NCBI RefSeq assembly: GCF_018446385.1
Contig: NC_055987.1
Span: 32,251,202-32,315,201, forward strand
From: Zingiber officinale
Lineage: Eukaryota > Streptophyta > Magnoliopsida > Zingiberales > Zingiberaceae
Length of the DNA: 64,000 nucleotides
Direction of reading: 5' to 3'
The notes under the pieces are model-generated. The model was given only the letters and a program-made list of their open reading frames with translations. It ran no database searches and was not told where the DNA came from. Positions 38,101-47,881 of the stretch are shown here, one piece after another (positions within the stretch are counted from its first letter, which is position 1; each line of letters opens with the position of its first letter). The position numbers and the translations under genes were made by a program.

Positions 38101-40589
38101 GCTCCGCTAACTTGGGTGATCTCGGCCATCTAGAATAGGACTCACCCGAACCCAGGTTCCGGCCTTCTCCTCGAGCAGCCTTCCTTCCCGGGACGCACCG
38201 AGCTCGTCGGCTCTCTCCCGTGCAGTCCTTCTCGCTAACTGCGTCTTTCGCTCGACTTCCTGTGTTCTTAAGCTCCTGCACACTTAGACACAAGGGTTAG
38301 ACAAAGTAGGACCTAATTTAACTTGTTTGATCACATCAAAACACCTTGGGGTTCCAACACAGTGCTCTAAAGTTCATTAGCCTTTGCTGAATTTTATGTG
38401 CTAAGCATTTCTTATGAAGTGTTGTACAATGATCCATCTTCAACTGCTTCAAGTAATTCCTAGCAAATTGGAATGCATATACTGATACATTGTGTGCTTG
38501 AACTTTTTATGTTTTAATCTAAAGTTTCATGATAAACATACTAAATCAGTCATATAAATTAAGCTTAAATGTTTGTCTTCCTTTATTAGAGCTGATCATT
38601 GACTGCAGCTACAATGGAAGCTCACTTATAGGAAATACCATGCCACTTACAGGTGAAGAGAATTAGAATCAACTTGGTGATGGCTATTCATTTAAAGGGA
38701 TGGTGAAATCATGGACAAGTTTCAAGTATTAATGAAATTCAGCGTACTTTAGTAATGTTAAAAATTTCAAGGATAAAAGAACTCATCCAATACAGTGTCA
38801 AATTTTTTGAATGCTATCATATGACGCTTCATTGTGTAGCATGCTTTAGAGTTTCCATTTATGTTTATTAGCAAATTGTTTTTTGATAGAATTTTAGCAA
38901 TTTATACTAATTATGGATGAATCTGCTTTAAGAGTTTTTTTGTTCCTTTTCTTTGAAGTAATAAAGCATTTTTTATCCACAGCAGACAATTTAATTTTTT
39001 TATGCCTTTTGTAGGCTATGGTAGCTAGGGGCGATCTTGGAGCTGAACTCCCTATTGAAGAGGTTCCTCTGCTGCAGGTATTTGTCGCCCATCAATGATA
39101 AAATTCATAGCAAAAATGTCCAGTTGATGTTTATATTTTTTCATTAGTCTAGAATGCCCTGTTGCATATGTTTGCACCATACTGTACTAAACTTTTCCAA
39201 TTCTTATGATTTGTTAATCTATTGAATGAATGAAAACAAATATTGACCTCCTATTCCTTTTTGAATGGAACAGATATTTTATCTGCTTTACTTGTGTGTG
39301 TGTATATATATATATATATGTTTTGTGCAGGAAGAGATCATAAGAATATGCCGGAGCATGGGAAAAGCTGTTATTGTAGCAACAAACATGCTTGAGAGCA
39401 TGATTGTTCATCCAACACCAACACGTGCTGAGGTCTCAGACATTGCCATTGCAGTCCGTGAGGGTTCTGATGCCATAATGCTTTCCGGGGAAACTGCTCA
39501 TGGGAAGTAAGAAATTTTTCTTTTTTTTTATGTGCATTCTTTCTAACTTCTGTTTTCTTTCTTCTTCTACAATTTTGTGTTGTAAATTACTCTGTTAAGT
39601 AAGATCTTACTAAGACTGTTCTCTCAAATAGCCTAAGGGTGTATTAATTGCCAATATGTGTAAATTCATATAATTCATGAAGTTCTTAGGTGCATAATTA
39701 TCAGATCATTCCCTATCTAATCTATTATCTTTTTTTTACTTATCTTTATCAGATACCCACTTAAAGCCGTTAAGGTCATGCACACTGTAGCTCTGAGAAC
39801 TGAAGCAACTCTTAATGGAGGAGAAGCACCAGCTAATCTTGGTCAGGCATTCAAGGTAACAATCATATATATTCTTATCTAATGGCAAGATCCGTCGCTT
39901 CCAAACTTTATCCAAGTAACATGAAACCTAAGATATTGCTGATTTTTTTCGTTTATTTGATGATGGTGTTTCCTAGAGTCACATGAGCGAAATGTTCGCC
40001 TACCATGCAACCATGATGTCGAATACTATTGGCACATCAATTGTCGTCTTCACCAGATCCGGGTTTATGGCAATCTTACTCAGCCATTATAGGCCCTTTG
40101 GCACTATATTTGCTTTCACCGATGAGTACGTTCCTCTTCCTTTACCGTTCTACTTACACATTTGAGTAAAATTCTCTATCCTTAATGTTGTTTCAATCAC
40201 GCCCGTTTATAAGTTTGCAAGCAAAAGATTAAAGAGATTAGTTTATGCGCAGTGAACGAGTGAGGCAAAGATTGGCTCTGTACCAAGGAGTGTGCCCAAT
40301 GTATATGAGTTTTTCAGATGACGCCGACACAACATTCACTGATGCCTTGGGCTTATTGCAGGTAGCCACGCCTGCCCCCTATTTTCCTTCTGCTTCTTTA
40401 TGCTAAATCAACTCCTTAATTAGAGTTCCCAGATAGTAATTATTCTGATAATTAGATATTTTTAAAAATGATGTGATTCAGAAGCTTGGCATGGTCAAGG
40501 AAGGCGAGCAAGTAGCTCTTGTCCAGAGTGGCCGGAAACCTATTTGGAGGTCCCAAACCACACACAACATCCAGGTCCGAAAGGTTTAA
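32160..40589 (+). CDS. PKP2: Plastidial pyruvate kinase beta subunit
   Basis: Twelve exons keep one frame: 32160-32411, 32737-33024, 33292-33457, 33737-33871, 33983-34093, 34186-34274, 39015-39077, 39331-39506, 39753-39855, 39977-40125, 40253-40361 and 40482-40589. Together they give 582 aa (Arabidopsis PKP2 is about 579). All introns are GT-AG. The N-terminus ([11 protein letters not shown]) starts like PKP2 and about 70 residues look like a Ser/Arg-rich chloroplast transit peptide. The catalytic barrel follows: [39 protein letters not shown] (around 176-190), the active-site Lys in [10 protein letters not shown] (K328), Mg-binding region [12 protein letters not shown] (349-360), [19 protein letters not shown] and [12 protein letters not shown]. 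It ends THNIQVRKV, also as in PKP2. The enzyme makes pyruvate and ATP from phosphoenolpyruvate in plastids for fatty-acid synthesis, with an alpha partner. Intron 6 (34275-39014) holds retroelement F; the original intron was about 780 bp. No coding breaks were seen. Confidence 0.93.
34401..35224 (-). repeat. 3' LTR of element F
   Basis: 824 bp, plus-strand edges TGTTGGTCCC and GGTTCCAACA. It contains CGGGCGCCCGGACC-type palindromes (34735-34870) next to the minus-strand TATA-like box (ctataaatatag on minus) near 34720. It has an extra stretch near 34980-35060 not found in the 5' LTR. Confidence 0.88.
36244..37497 (-). other. Gag frame of element F
   Basis: A long open frame of about 417 aa starting [15 protein letters not shown], with the copia-type Gag region (residues about 1-240, including [16 protein letters not shown]), a CCHC zinc knuckle [14 protein letters not shown], a Lys-rich stretch, an acidic Ser/Glu segment and a coiled-coil tail. 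It looks whole over these domains. Gag would form particles and bind element RNA; enzymes would have to come from another element. Confidence 0.8.
37553..38359 (-). repeat. 5' LTR of element F
   Basis: 807 bp, plus-strand edges TGTTAGTCCC and GGTTCCAACA. The GGGCGCC palindromes lie at 37893-38025, upstream of the minus-strand TATA-like box near 37875. Confidence 0.88.
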
Positions 40590-42493
40590 TCGATTGTGAT
40601 GAAACATAATCAACCTAAGCATTTAGACTTTTGCTGCCTGCTCCAGTTTTCCAATTTATTTTGATTGTTGTGTTGAATTATTATCCGATATTATGCATCG
40701 CTTGACAATTTTATGCTATGTGCTAAAAGGACTCAGACACGTTAGATATACTAACACTGATCATGGCAACTGAAAGGATATATATATTTATATATATAAA
40801 GGTACATGGCTGTAATGGCAATTTTTTTTAAAAAAAATTCTTAATTTATTGTTAAGCATATTTATTGTTATTGTATTCAGATAAATTCTTTAAAAAATAT
40901 ATACTTTTCTCTAATTTTTGAGAATAACAGTTACTAATAAAATTATATATTTAAGTTTTGATAATAATTTTTTAAATAATAAAATATAAATTATATAATC
41001 TTTAAACATTATTAAAAACATTATAAATTTTAATTAAAATTTATCTTTTATAAAATTTAATATCGCAAGTGTATTTAATTATGAGTATTATTTTTTAAAA
41101 AAATATTTAATTTTAAAAATAAATCTAAATCATCAATATTAAATCATATTTTATATTTTAAAAAATGTTTGAGATTAAAAAATGGAGAAATCAAAGATAG
41201 TCATTTTTTACCTTATATGATAAAAAAATAATTTCGTATTTAAAAAATAAAGAACATCTACATCTATCCTTCTATTTATTTCATAAATATAATAATCTGA
41301 AATAATGAAAAAATAGATTTCTCCTCTTATTTCATAAATATAGTAATATGAAATAATAAAAAGATAGCATCTATTCTTCCACTTATTTCACAAATATAAT
41401 AATATGAAATAATAAAAAAATAGATTCTTTCACTTATTTTATAAATATAATAATATGAATTAATAAAAAAATAGAAGAAAGAGGAGAAATTAATAAAAAA
41501 TTGAAGATAAAAGAAATTTTAGGTTAGTTAATATAGCGTGTAATGAAAAATAATTATCTAAATTTAATAAAATGAGTTATTTATTTTAAATTTTAAATAT
41601 AAAGATAGAAAAATTGACGTGGATGCTACTAATTTTTTAACATGATGAATAAAAATTTCTACGTTTTTTATTTTAATTGAGGAAGTAGTAGAAAAAATAA
41701 TAAAAAAAAATGGATCAACGATAAAAGAAAAAAGGATTTAATAAGAAAAAAAGATCAGCGATAAAAGAAAAAGGGAAAAAATGGAATATTTAGTATAACT
41801 AACAAGGATTGCCTAGTTGATATGTGTATGGATCGTTGTTGTAATAAGATTTGAGGTTAATAAAAAGTATCTATGGTTGACCCTTTTTCATTAGAAAGAT
41901 TGTTGTATTAGGGTAAAATAGTCCTCGTGATTTATTCCTTTTCAGAATATACAACTTTGAACGTATCTCTTTTGTTGTAACTAATAAGGGAGGATTAAAA
42001 CAACCTAAGTGGTATACTTGTATATATGGGCAACGGTTTGAGTTGAGGCTACGACAAATAATCCTCCCCACTTAGGGGGTCATTCAATACTTGATTTACC
42101 TCCTTTTATTTTAACTAGGGGCAGACGATGAGGGGTATTTGGTATGAATATTATAATATTTTTATATCCCTGGTAAGGGAGAAGGACACATAATTGATGA
42201 ATGAGAAAGAAAAAGAATATAAAAATATCAATGATAAGAAAAAGACATGAGATCACGGACAACTACAAGACCTAGAGCGTATAGTTTTTAAGAGATCAAT
42301 AGAAAAAAATAATCGATCAAGATTTTTTTAAAAAAAATATATACAATTTTAAAAAATCAACAAATAAAATTGAAATAATCTAAAATTAAAAAAATATATT
42401 TTTTAAAATCGATCTAAATTGAATGTTTTTTAAAAATAAATATAAATAATATAAAAAATTATGTCCCAATCAAATTGAGACCCTAGGTATATG
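40590..42493. other. Intergenic, AT-rich, no gene seen
   Basis: 3' flank of PKP2 followed by low-complexity AT-rich sequence with one tandem repeat (41255-41480). The short frames near 41871-42262 have no recognisable protein features. Confidence 0.5.
41255..41480. repeat. Tandem repeat of about 60 bp, 4 units
   Basis: Units contain CTTATTTCATAAATATAATAA, then ATGAAATAATAAAAA and ATAGATT. About four copies with small differences. Confidence 0.8.
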
Positions 42494-42951
42494 TAGGGGT
42501 GTAAAATAAGTCAAGCCGCTCATGAACTATTCGAGTCTCGGTTCAAAAAAAAAAATTCATTCGAGTTCATTCGATTAAATAAACGAGTCGAGTTTAAGTC
42601 TAATTTCAAACTCATAAACATTATCGAGCCGAGCTCAAGCTTAATAGTATTTGATTCATGAGCTCACGAACATATTTATTTAGAGGCTCATAAATGTGTT
42701 CGCTAAGAGATTCATTTATCTTATTATATATATAACTAAATACCACATAAATAATAAATATAATAATATATTATTAATTATTGTAGTTAATTATCTTAAA
42801 TCAATTTAACTAAACTCCTTTAATTTTTAAATATATTTTTTTTCAAACCGAGCTCAAGTTATATAATTTTATTATAAACTAAGATCGAACTTAAGATTAA
42901 CAAATCGAGCTCGAGCTCTCTTATTATTTGATTTGGTTTGATTACATCCTA
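42494..42951. mobile_element. hAT-type MITE 1
   Basis: 458 bp with terminal inverted repeats TAGGGGTGTAAA and TAGGATGTAATC (right end reversed). Flanking octamers GGTATATG and AGCATAGG agree at 5 of 8 positions, compatible with a decayed 8-bp duplication. The interior is rich in GAGCTC / CGAGCTCAAG-type sequence, typical of widespread plant hAT-derived repeats. Non-coding. Confidence 0.65.
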
Positions 42952-43157
42952 AGCATAGGCCAATGCCTTGAGCCGAGGGCGATATTAAATTTATTAATTA
43001 TATAGTTTTTGATCTTTCAAACACTGGTACAAGTTCTTGTTAAATAAATTTAAAGCATAATTTATACACGTGGACTTTGAAAATATTTATCCCAGATTCA
43101 AAGGCGGATATTTTTATTATTCTCTCAGGTATTTTATCACTAGACCATACCTATCGT

Positions 43158-43764
43158 TAGGGCGGTAAATAAATTAAGCGTTCGTGAATAAACTTGTTGT
43201 TCACTTTGGTAAGAGTTTGTTTATATTCGTTCAATATACATAAGATTAATTAAACAAACAAGCTTGAACAACTCGTTAAGCTAAATAAACAAGCTTGAAC
43301 ACATATGTGTTCAGCTCGTTAATGTTCGTGAACAATGTTCGTGAACAACGTTCGTGATCAATGTTCATGAACCATATTTATTAATAAAACTCTTTTCAAT
43401 ATGCTAAATAAATAATAAAATAAAATAAAAAATAAATTTAAATTATCAATCTTAATAACCAATCAAACAATTAAAAGTTTCAAACAATCAAACAAGTTTG
43501 AATTGAGAGCTTGATAATATCTAAACGAACCAAACTCAAACCAAGCTCAAGTCAAGCTTGAATTGAGAGTTTGATAACATCTAAACGAATCAAGCTCAAG
43601 CCAAGCTTCAAATAAGCTCAAACTCATAAAAAAATAAACTAAGCCAAACTTGAATACTCATTTTAAAAAGTTGGTTCATTTTAAGCTCGGCTTGGCTCGA
43701 TTATCTTATCAAACAAACTTGAACACCTCAAATCCCGACTCGACTCGGCTCGTTTACAACTCTA
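43158..43764. mobile_element. hAT-type MITE 2
   Basis: 607 bp with inverted ends TAGGGCGGTAAATAAA and TAGAGTTGTAAACGAG (right end reversed). The flanking octamers CCTATCGT and CCCGTCGT match at 6 of 8 positions, a likely old 8-bp duplication as made by hAT transposases. Inside, GTTCGTGAACAATG units repeat in tandem near 43325-43375. It lies only about 200 bp from the related MITE 1. Confidence 0.72.
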
Positions 43765-44811
43765 CCCGTCGTTGGACGTTCAATTTTCTTGTATTGGTCA
43801 TCCTTATTAGCTATTTAATCGTGGCTGTCCCTATTACATACACATATATAATTCGGTTAAATCAGTTTATTCGATCTGAATCAAATTTACAAGTTCAGTT
43901 ATTTTGAAAATTTAATTTTTATTTATAAAAAATGTTTGATTAATTTAATTAAATCGGTTCAATGTTGATTTTATAAATTCAAATTAAGTTAAATCGTGAT
44001 TAAACAAAAGAAACGATTGATATGTTATTAGCGGTCAAATGCTATAACAGTCAACTGCGAACTAAACCGTTAAATTTAAAAACTGAATAGAATACTCGAT
44101 TGTTGGACTTCACTGTTCCTCATCAATCGATTGTTGGAACTCGGACAATAGCAATCGACTACTTAGCTCATCACCAATCAATTGTTAAAAAATATCAAAA
44201 AATTATAGTTATTTTGATTTTTAATATTTTATTTATTCAGTTTGTTTAATTTTTAATTATTATTAGTTTCATTTACTTTATTTTTATTGAAAAATGTTAT
44301 TAATTCAGTTAGTTTGTAAAAAAAAATTACTCCTGAGATAGTTGAATTATTCTAATTATGAATATATCAAATTTGCATTTTGATTTGATCTAAAAATGGA
44401 TGGAACATTAAATACAAAACGAAATATCGTAAGGCTATTTTTTTTTGTTAAAAAAATCTTTTAGCATCCTTAATTATTTCACATCATACCCTATTCAAGG
44501 CACGAATGCCACGGTGAAGCACTCTTTTAGCTCGAGAAAGTTTAATTTTGAGGATGAAAATTTAAACGGAGGACCATGGCGATATATTTGTCCTTTCTAA
44601 ACCAAAATAGTCTTTCCAATTTCCATCCTTCGCCCAAAAGCTTCTGATCTAAATTTTGACCATGCTAAAATTCTAACGATCACTCTACAAAAGCTTCCCT
44701 TTTATCATCGTTCATTCCTCACACTCCTCCTCCTCCAACTGCATCGACATCATCGTAATCCATCTAACAAGAATACATTTGAGTAAAGGGAAAAAAGGAG
44801 GAGGAATTGTC
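43765..44811 (+). promoter_or_regulatory. Intergenic and upstream region of the phytocyanin gene
   Basis: AT-rich sequence without genes. The last 100 bases before the ATG at 44812 are CT-rich (ctcctcctccaactgc), like a plant 5' UTR. No firm TATA box can be placed. Confidence 0.4.
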
Positions 44812-45852
44812 ATGGCAAAGACGTTGACCTACACCATCTCACTACTCTTGGCGACTTTGCTATGTCTTTTGACAACCTCGCAAGCCCATATAAAGATTCA
44901 CATCGTCGGAGGAAGCTATGGTTGGAAGATTCCTCCGACCACCACCTTTTATCAAGATTGGGCAAAGAATCAAACCTTCCTCGTGGGCGATAAACTAAGT
45001 GAGATCTAAAAATTTAATGTTGTCATCATCATTGTCATTGATTTCAGGAGCAAGTGGCAAATCCAATCAGCGGCTTCAATTGGCAAAATCCAATTGGCAG
45101 CAGCACTTGATTACCTATTATAATTTATTAATTGAATTTGGTCATTTTGATCTTGATTGGAATTTGTTCCTTGGAATCGTGCCGATCGGATTTTGCCCAT
45201 TTGCATATGACTGAAATTTGATTGTCGATCGGATTTAATCCATTGGTGCTGCCATTTGGCTCAAGCCAAACTTTACTTGACTGCCAGAGTAGCAACAGAG
45301 CACCCTGCTTCTTCTTTTGTTTTTTTTCCTCTATCTCAGGCTCAGCTTACTCTCCTGTAGACTCCCTCCAATTGTCTATCCAACAACTTCAATCAACATC
45401 ACCTTCATCTCACCGGTGGCTCATCTTCCGAGGGTCTTAGAGACTCTTGAAGAATCAGTCATTAGTGAATTGTCGGCAAGGTTGATTGGAGTTTTTGGAG
45501 AGCCAATGAGAGGGACTTTGCAGGAGAGTAAGCTAAACCTGAATGACGGCGGTGGCCCGGCTCATCCCCACATCACTCCTCGTCGTCAAAATTGTCTTCG
45601 AGTATTTAAAAGTGTAACATGATTTCAATCTTCACAGTGTTTCTATACACGAGCGGGTTGCAGAATGTAGTGGTGGGATCCACAGAGGATGACTTTGCCA
45701 CGTGTCAACAGAAGAACGTGGTGGACATCCTCTACCAGGGCCCATCCATAGCAGAGTTGACCGAGGCCGGCACTCACTACTACTATTGCAGCGTGGGGCT
45801 TCACTGCGAGGGCGGTCAAAAGCTAAAGATCAACGTCAACGCCTCTGCTTAA
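44812..45852 (+). CDS. Secreted phytocyanin (plastocyanin-like), one copper ligand replaced
   Basis: Two exons (44812-44998 and 45638-45852) join in frame through a GT-AG intron and give 133 aa. Residues 1-25 are a clear signal peptide (MAKTLTYTISLLLATLLCLL, cleavage likely after SQA). The mature part has the cupredoxin pattern: GGSYGWKIP, WAKNQTF, VGDKLMFLY, a Cys at 85, then YYYC (Cys113), LHC (His118, Cys119) and GGQK (Gln123). In stellacyanin-type proteins copper is bound by His, Cys, His and Gln. Here Cys113, His118 and Gln123 are present, but the first His is replaced by Gln71 (GLQNVV instead of the usual HNV). Cys85-Cys119 would form the conserved disulfide. No Pro-rich tail or GPI signal follows, so it should be a free extracellular protein. 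I chose the ATG at 44812 because the signal peptide begins there. Copper binding is doubtful. Confidence 0.85.
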
Positions 45853-47004
45853 GTCATTAACCAAAGTCAAACAACAGAATCCTCGGTGGCAGGTTGCTTG
45901 TTTTGTGAGCGTGTCGATATACCACGTGTGGCTGCTTGTTTTGCAATACTGTACCGTACGAATGATTATATTTTAATTTCGGGTTGACGATTTATTAATT
46001 TTTCATTTGTTTGGTGGAAATAAAGTCACTGATTGAGTTATATCTATCAAGCATCACTTCTACTATGAATGAAAGAGTATCACTTCTATCAAGCATCACT
46101 TCTAATAAATAAATGAAAGAGGAGACAATTTTTTTAAAGTCATTGAAGCTAAATGAATACACTTTCTTGATAGTGAGCATATTTTTGAGATTCATTACCA
46201 CATAGAACTTCTACTATGAAAGAGGAGACAATGTTAGGAGAAATTGCCCGGCTCCGAGCAAACACACATCTATTGGAAACTTGGAGCAAAGGTCTTGTGG
46301 ACTTCTCCCAGCGAAGAAACAGATCCAATTAATATGAGATACTATGATATGCAATTCCATTCATAGCAAACACTAATTTGTTCCATAGCTTTATCAAAGT
46401 ATGGTGAGTAAGGATGTTGGGTTGAATTTGCATTTAGATAACTTCTAATAAACCAAAGATCCGATATGCATGGAGTATGCAATCAAATTTAAGTAGTCGA
46501 TAACTGTTGTAATTACAAATTATTCAAATGTTTTACAAGGAAACCAAGGGACTCTACATTTTTTTCCATGACTGCATTGGTGTAGAATCCCCTTCTTGGT
46601 ATTGTATGCATTGGGTTGGTGATCATCCTGGATGACAGCAGAAACACTCTGCAAGTAAAGGAACTAACTAAACGTTTGAGAACAATCAGCAGTTCAAAAT
46701 GTTCTCAAATGGTGAAATCAAAAAACAACAAAAGAGGATCTTTTTTTCTTTCACTAGTTCAGATGAATGGAAGGCAGGAAGCCTACTGGTTATGTTTGTG
46801 ATATATAACTATAGTCCAAAGACACATCAAAGAAAGGGCTATCTGAACACTAAGTCGAAATCATCAAATATAAACAAGTTACGATCAGAAAACAAACAAA
46901 AGTTCAGTCTTGCTAAACATCTACGTTGATGATTCATTAGATTTAAACGAACAAGAAAAAGTTCGTACGGCAAGAAACAATGGCTATTGATGGTCAGATT
47001 AACT
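45853..47004. other. Intergenic, no gene recognised
   Basis: 3' flank of the phytocyanin gene. Around 46035-46115 the short unit ATCACTTCTA(T/C) recurs. The small plus-strand frames near 46616-46929 show no family features. Confidence 0.4.
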
Positions 47005-47243
47005 TCAGAGCAATTGTCCGCTGCCCGATCCATCAAAGCTCAGGGATTTTAGAAGAGCCCACGCCAAATCAATAGCAGTAAGAACAAAAGAAGAAATAGC
47101 GGAGGGATGGGCTCGACCTGTGTAGAAATATGAATTCTCGGAGAGCGAATCTGAGGCTGAAGAATTGATGGCCCAAGCCATTGCGGGTATCGCAGTGCTT
47201 TCTGAGACAATCGCTGTGGTTTTATGGGTAGCATCTCCCTGAA
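47005..47243 (-). CDS. Possible small protein of unknown function (partial frame)
   Basis: On the minus strand a frame reads KTTAIVSESTAIPAMAWAIN, then SYFYTGRAHPSAISSF and LTAIDLAWALLKS before a stop at 47005. The amino-acid mix is protein-like and the segment could be an exon of a small plant protein. However, the frame runs without a start into sequence antisense to the tRNA gene, and the nearest ATG (about 47231) is in another frame. Function unknown; it may be only chance. Confidence 0.25.
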
Positions 47244-47364
47244 CGGGCTTTTGACCTAGCGATGTGAAGTGAGAAAGCAGAGAACAGAGAGAAGAAACGA
47301 CTGGGCAAGGAAAGAAAGCACGTTTTATGTATACAATATTAATTCCATACGAACCTCCAACGCA

Positions 47365-47437
47365 GGGGATGTAGCTCAGATGGTAGAGCGCTCGCTTAGC
47401 ATGCGAGAGGTATGGGGATCGATACCCCGCATCTCCA
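47365..47437 (+). tRNA. trnA-AGC: tRNA-Ala (AGC)
   Basis: A full cloverleaf of 73 nt: acceptor GGGGATG pairs with CATCTCC (one G-U), D-arm GCTC/GAGC, anticodon stem CTCGC/GCGAG with loop TTAGCAT (anticodon AGC), T-arm GGGG/CCCC with an ATCGATA loop, discriminator A. A box (TAGCTCAGATGG) and B box (GGATCGATACC) are close to consensus. No intron; CCA is not encoded, as usual in nuclear tRNA genes. A T-rich tract that could stop Pol III follows at about 47444. Confidence 0.95.
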
Positions 47438-47537
47438 TTCATCTTTTTTTAAAAATTTTTACGTTCCACTGTGAATAAAATGTAGTTGCTCACAGAGAAT
47501 CTGTTTAAAATATAGTTCCATACGAATTTCAAATATA

Positions 47538-47603
47538 GGGGCTGTAGCTCAAACGGTAGAATGTGCATGAGAGAGGTAAAGACATCGATATCCTGCATCT
47601 CCA
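47538..47603 (+). pseudogene. Degenerate tandem copy of tRNA-Ala
   Basis: The ends GGGGCTGTAGCTC and CTGCATCTCCA match the tRNA at 47365, but the anticodon arm is deleted (66 nt remain) and several pairs are lost. The flanks are duplicated too: TTCCATACGAA upstream and TGTGAATAAAATGTAGTTGC downstream occur at both copies, so a segment of about 170 bp was duplicated in tandem and one copy decayed. Confidence 0.88.
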
Positions 47604-47881
47604 TCTATGTATGGCTGTTTTTTTTTTTTTTTAATTTTTTAGGTTCCCCTGTGAATAAAATGTAGTTGCTCACAGAGGGCCAACTTTGAAGGAATCGATA
47701 AAGTTGATAATTGTACTTTACCAGTGCTATATATTTGATAAAAATAAAATAAAACAAAAAAAATTAAACCATCATGAAATTCGAATATATTTTTAACAGC
47801 GTAACAAACAAATCATTCAATTAAATATCAAACACGTAGCTCCTTGTTCACAATCAGATTGGGACATTTGCAGATCAGTCG

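Larger units (their letters stand above)
34401..38359 (-). mobile_element. Element F: gag-only LTR retrotransposon in PKP2 intron 6
   Basis: A 3959-bp element antisense to the gene, with LTRs at 37553-38359 (5') and 34401-35224 (3') and a perfect duplication CAGTG (34396-34400 and 38360-38364). The primer-binding site (tggtatcaaag on minus) ends at about 37551, and the purine tract (aaaaagggggagat on minus) lies next to 35225. The internal region encodes only Gag and then about 1 kb of AT-rich, T-tract-rich sequence. No protease, integrase or RT. It is the best preserved of the four related elements. Because it lies in antisense, its own polyadenylation signal should not cut the host transcript, though its promoter could make antisense RNA across exons 1-6 (inference). 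Confidence 0.9.
47343..47685 (+). repeat. Tandem duplication carrying the tRNA-Ala gene
   Basis: Two units of about 170 bp (about 47343-47512 and 47516-47685). Both end in GTGAATAAAATGTAGTTGC followed by TCACAGAG. Confidence 0.85.

Noticed and set aside
44779-44811. Earlier start for the phytocyanin at 44779
   Set aside because: That position is TTG, not ATG; the signal peptide begins cleanly at the ATG at 44812.
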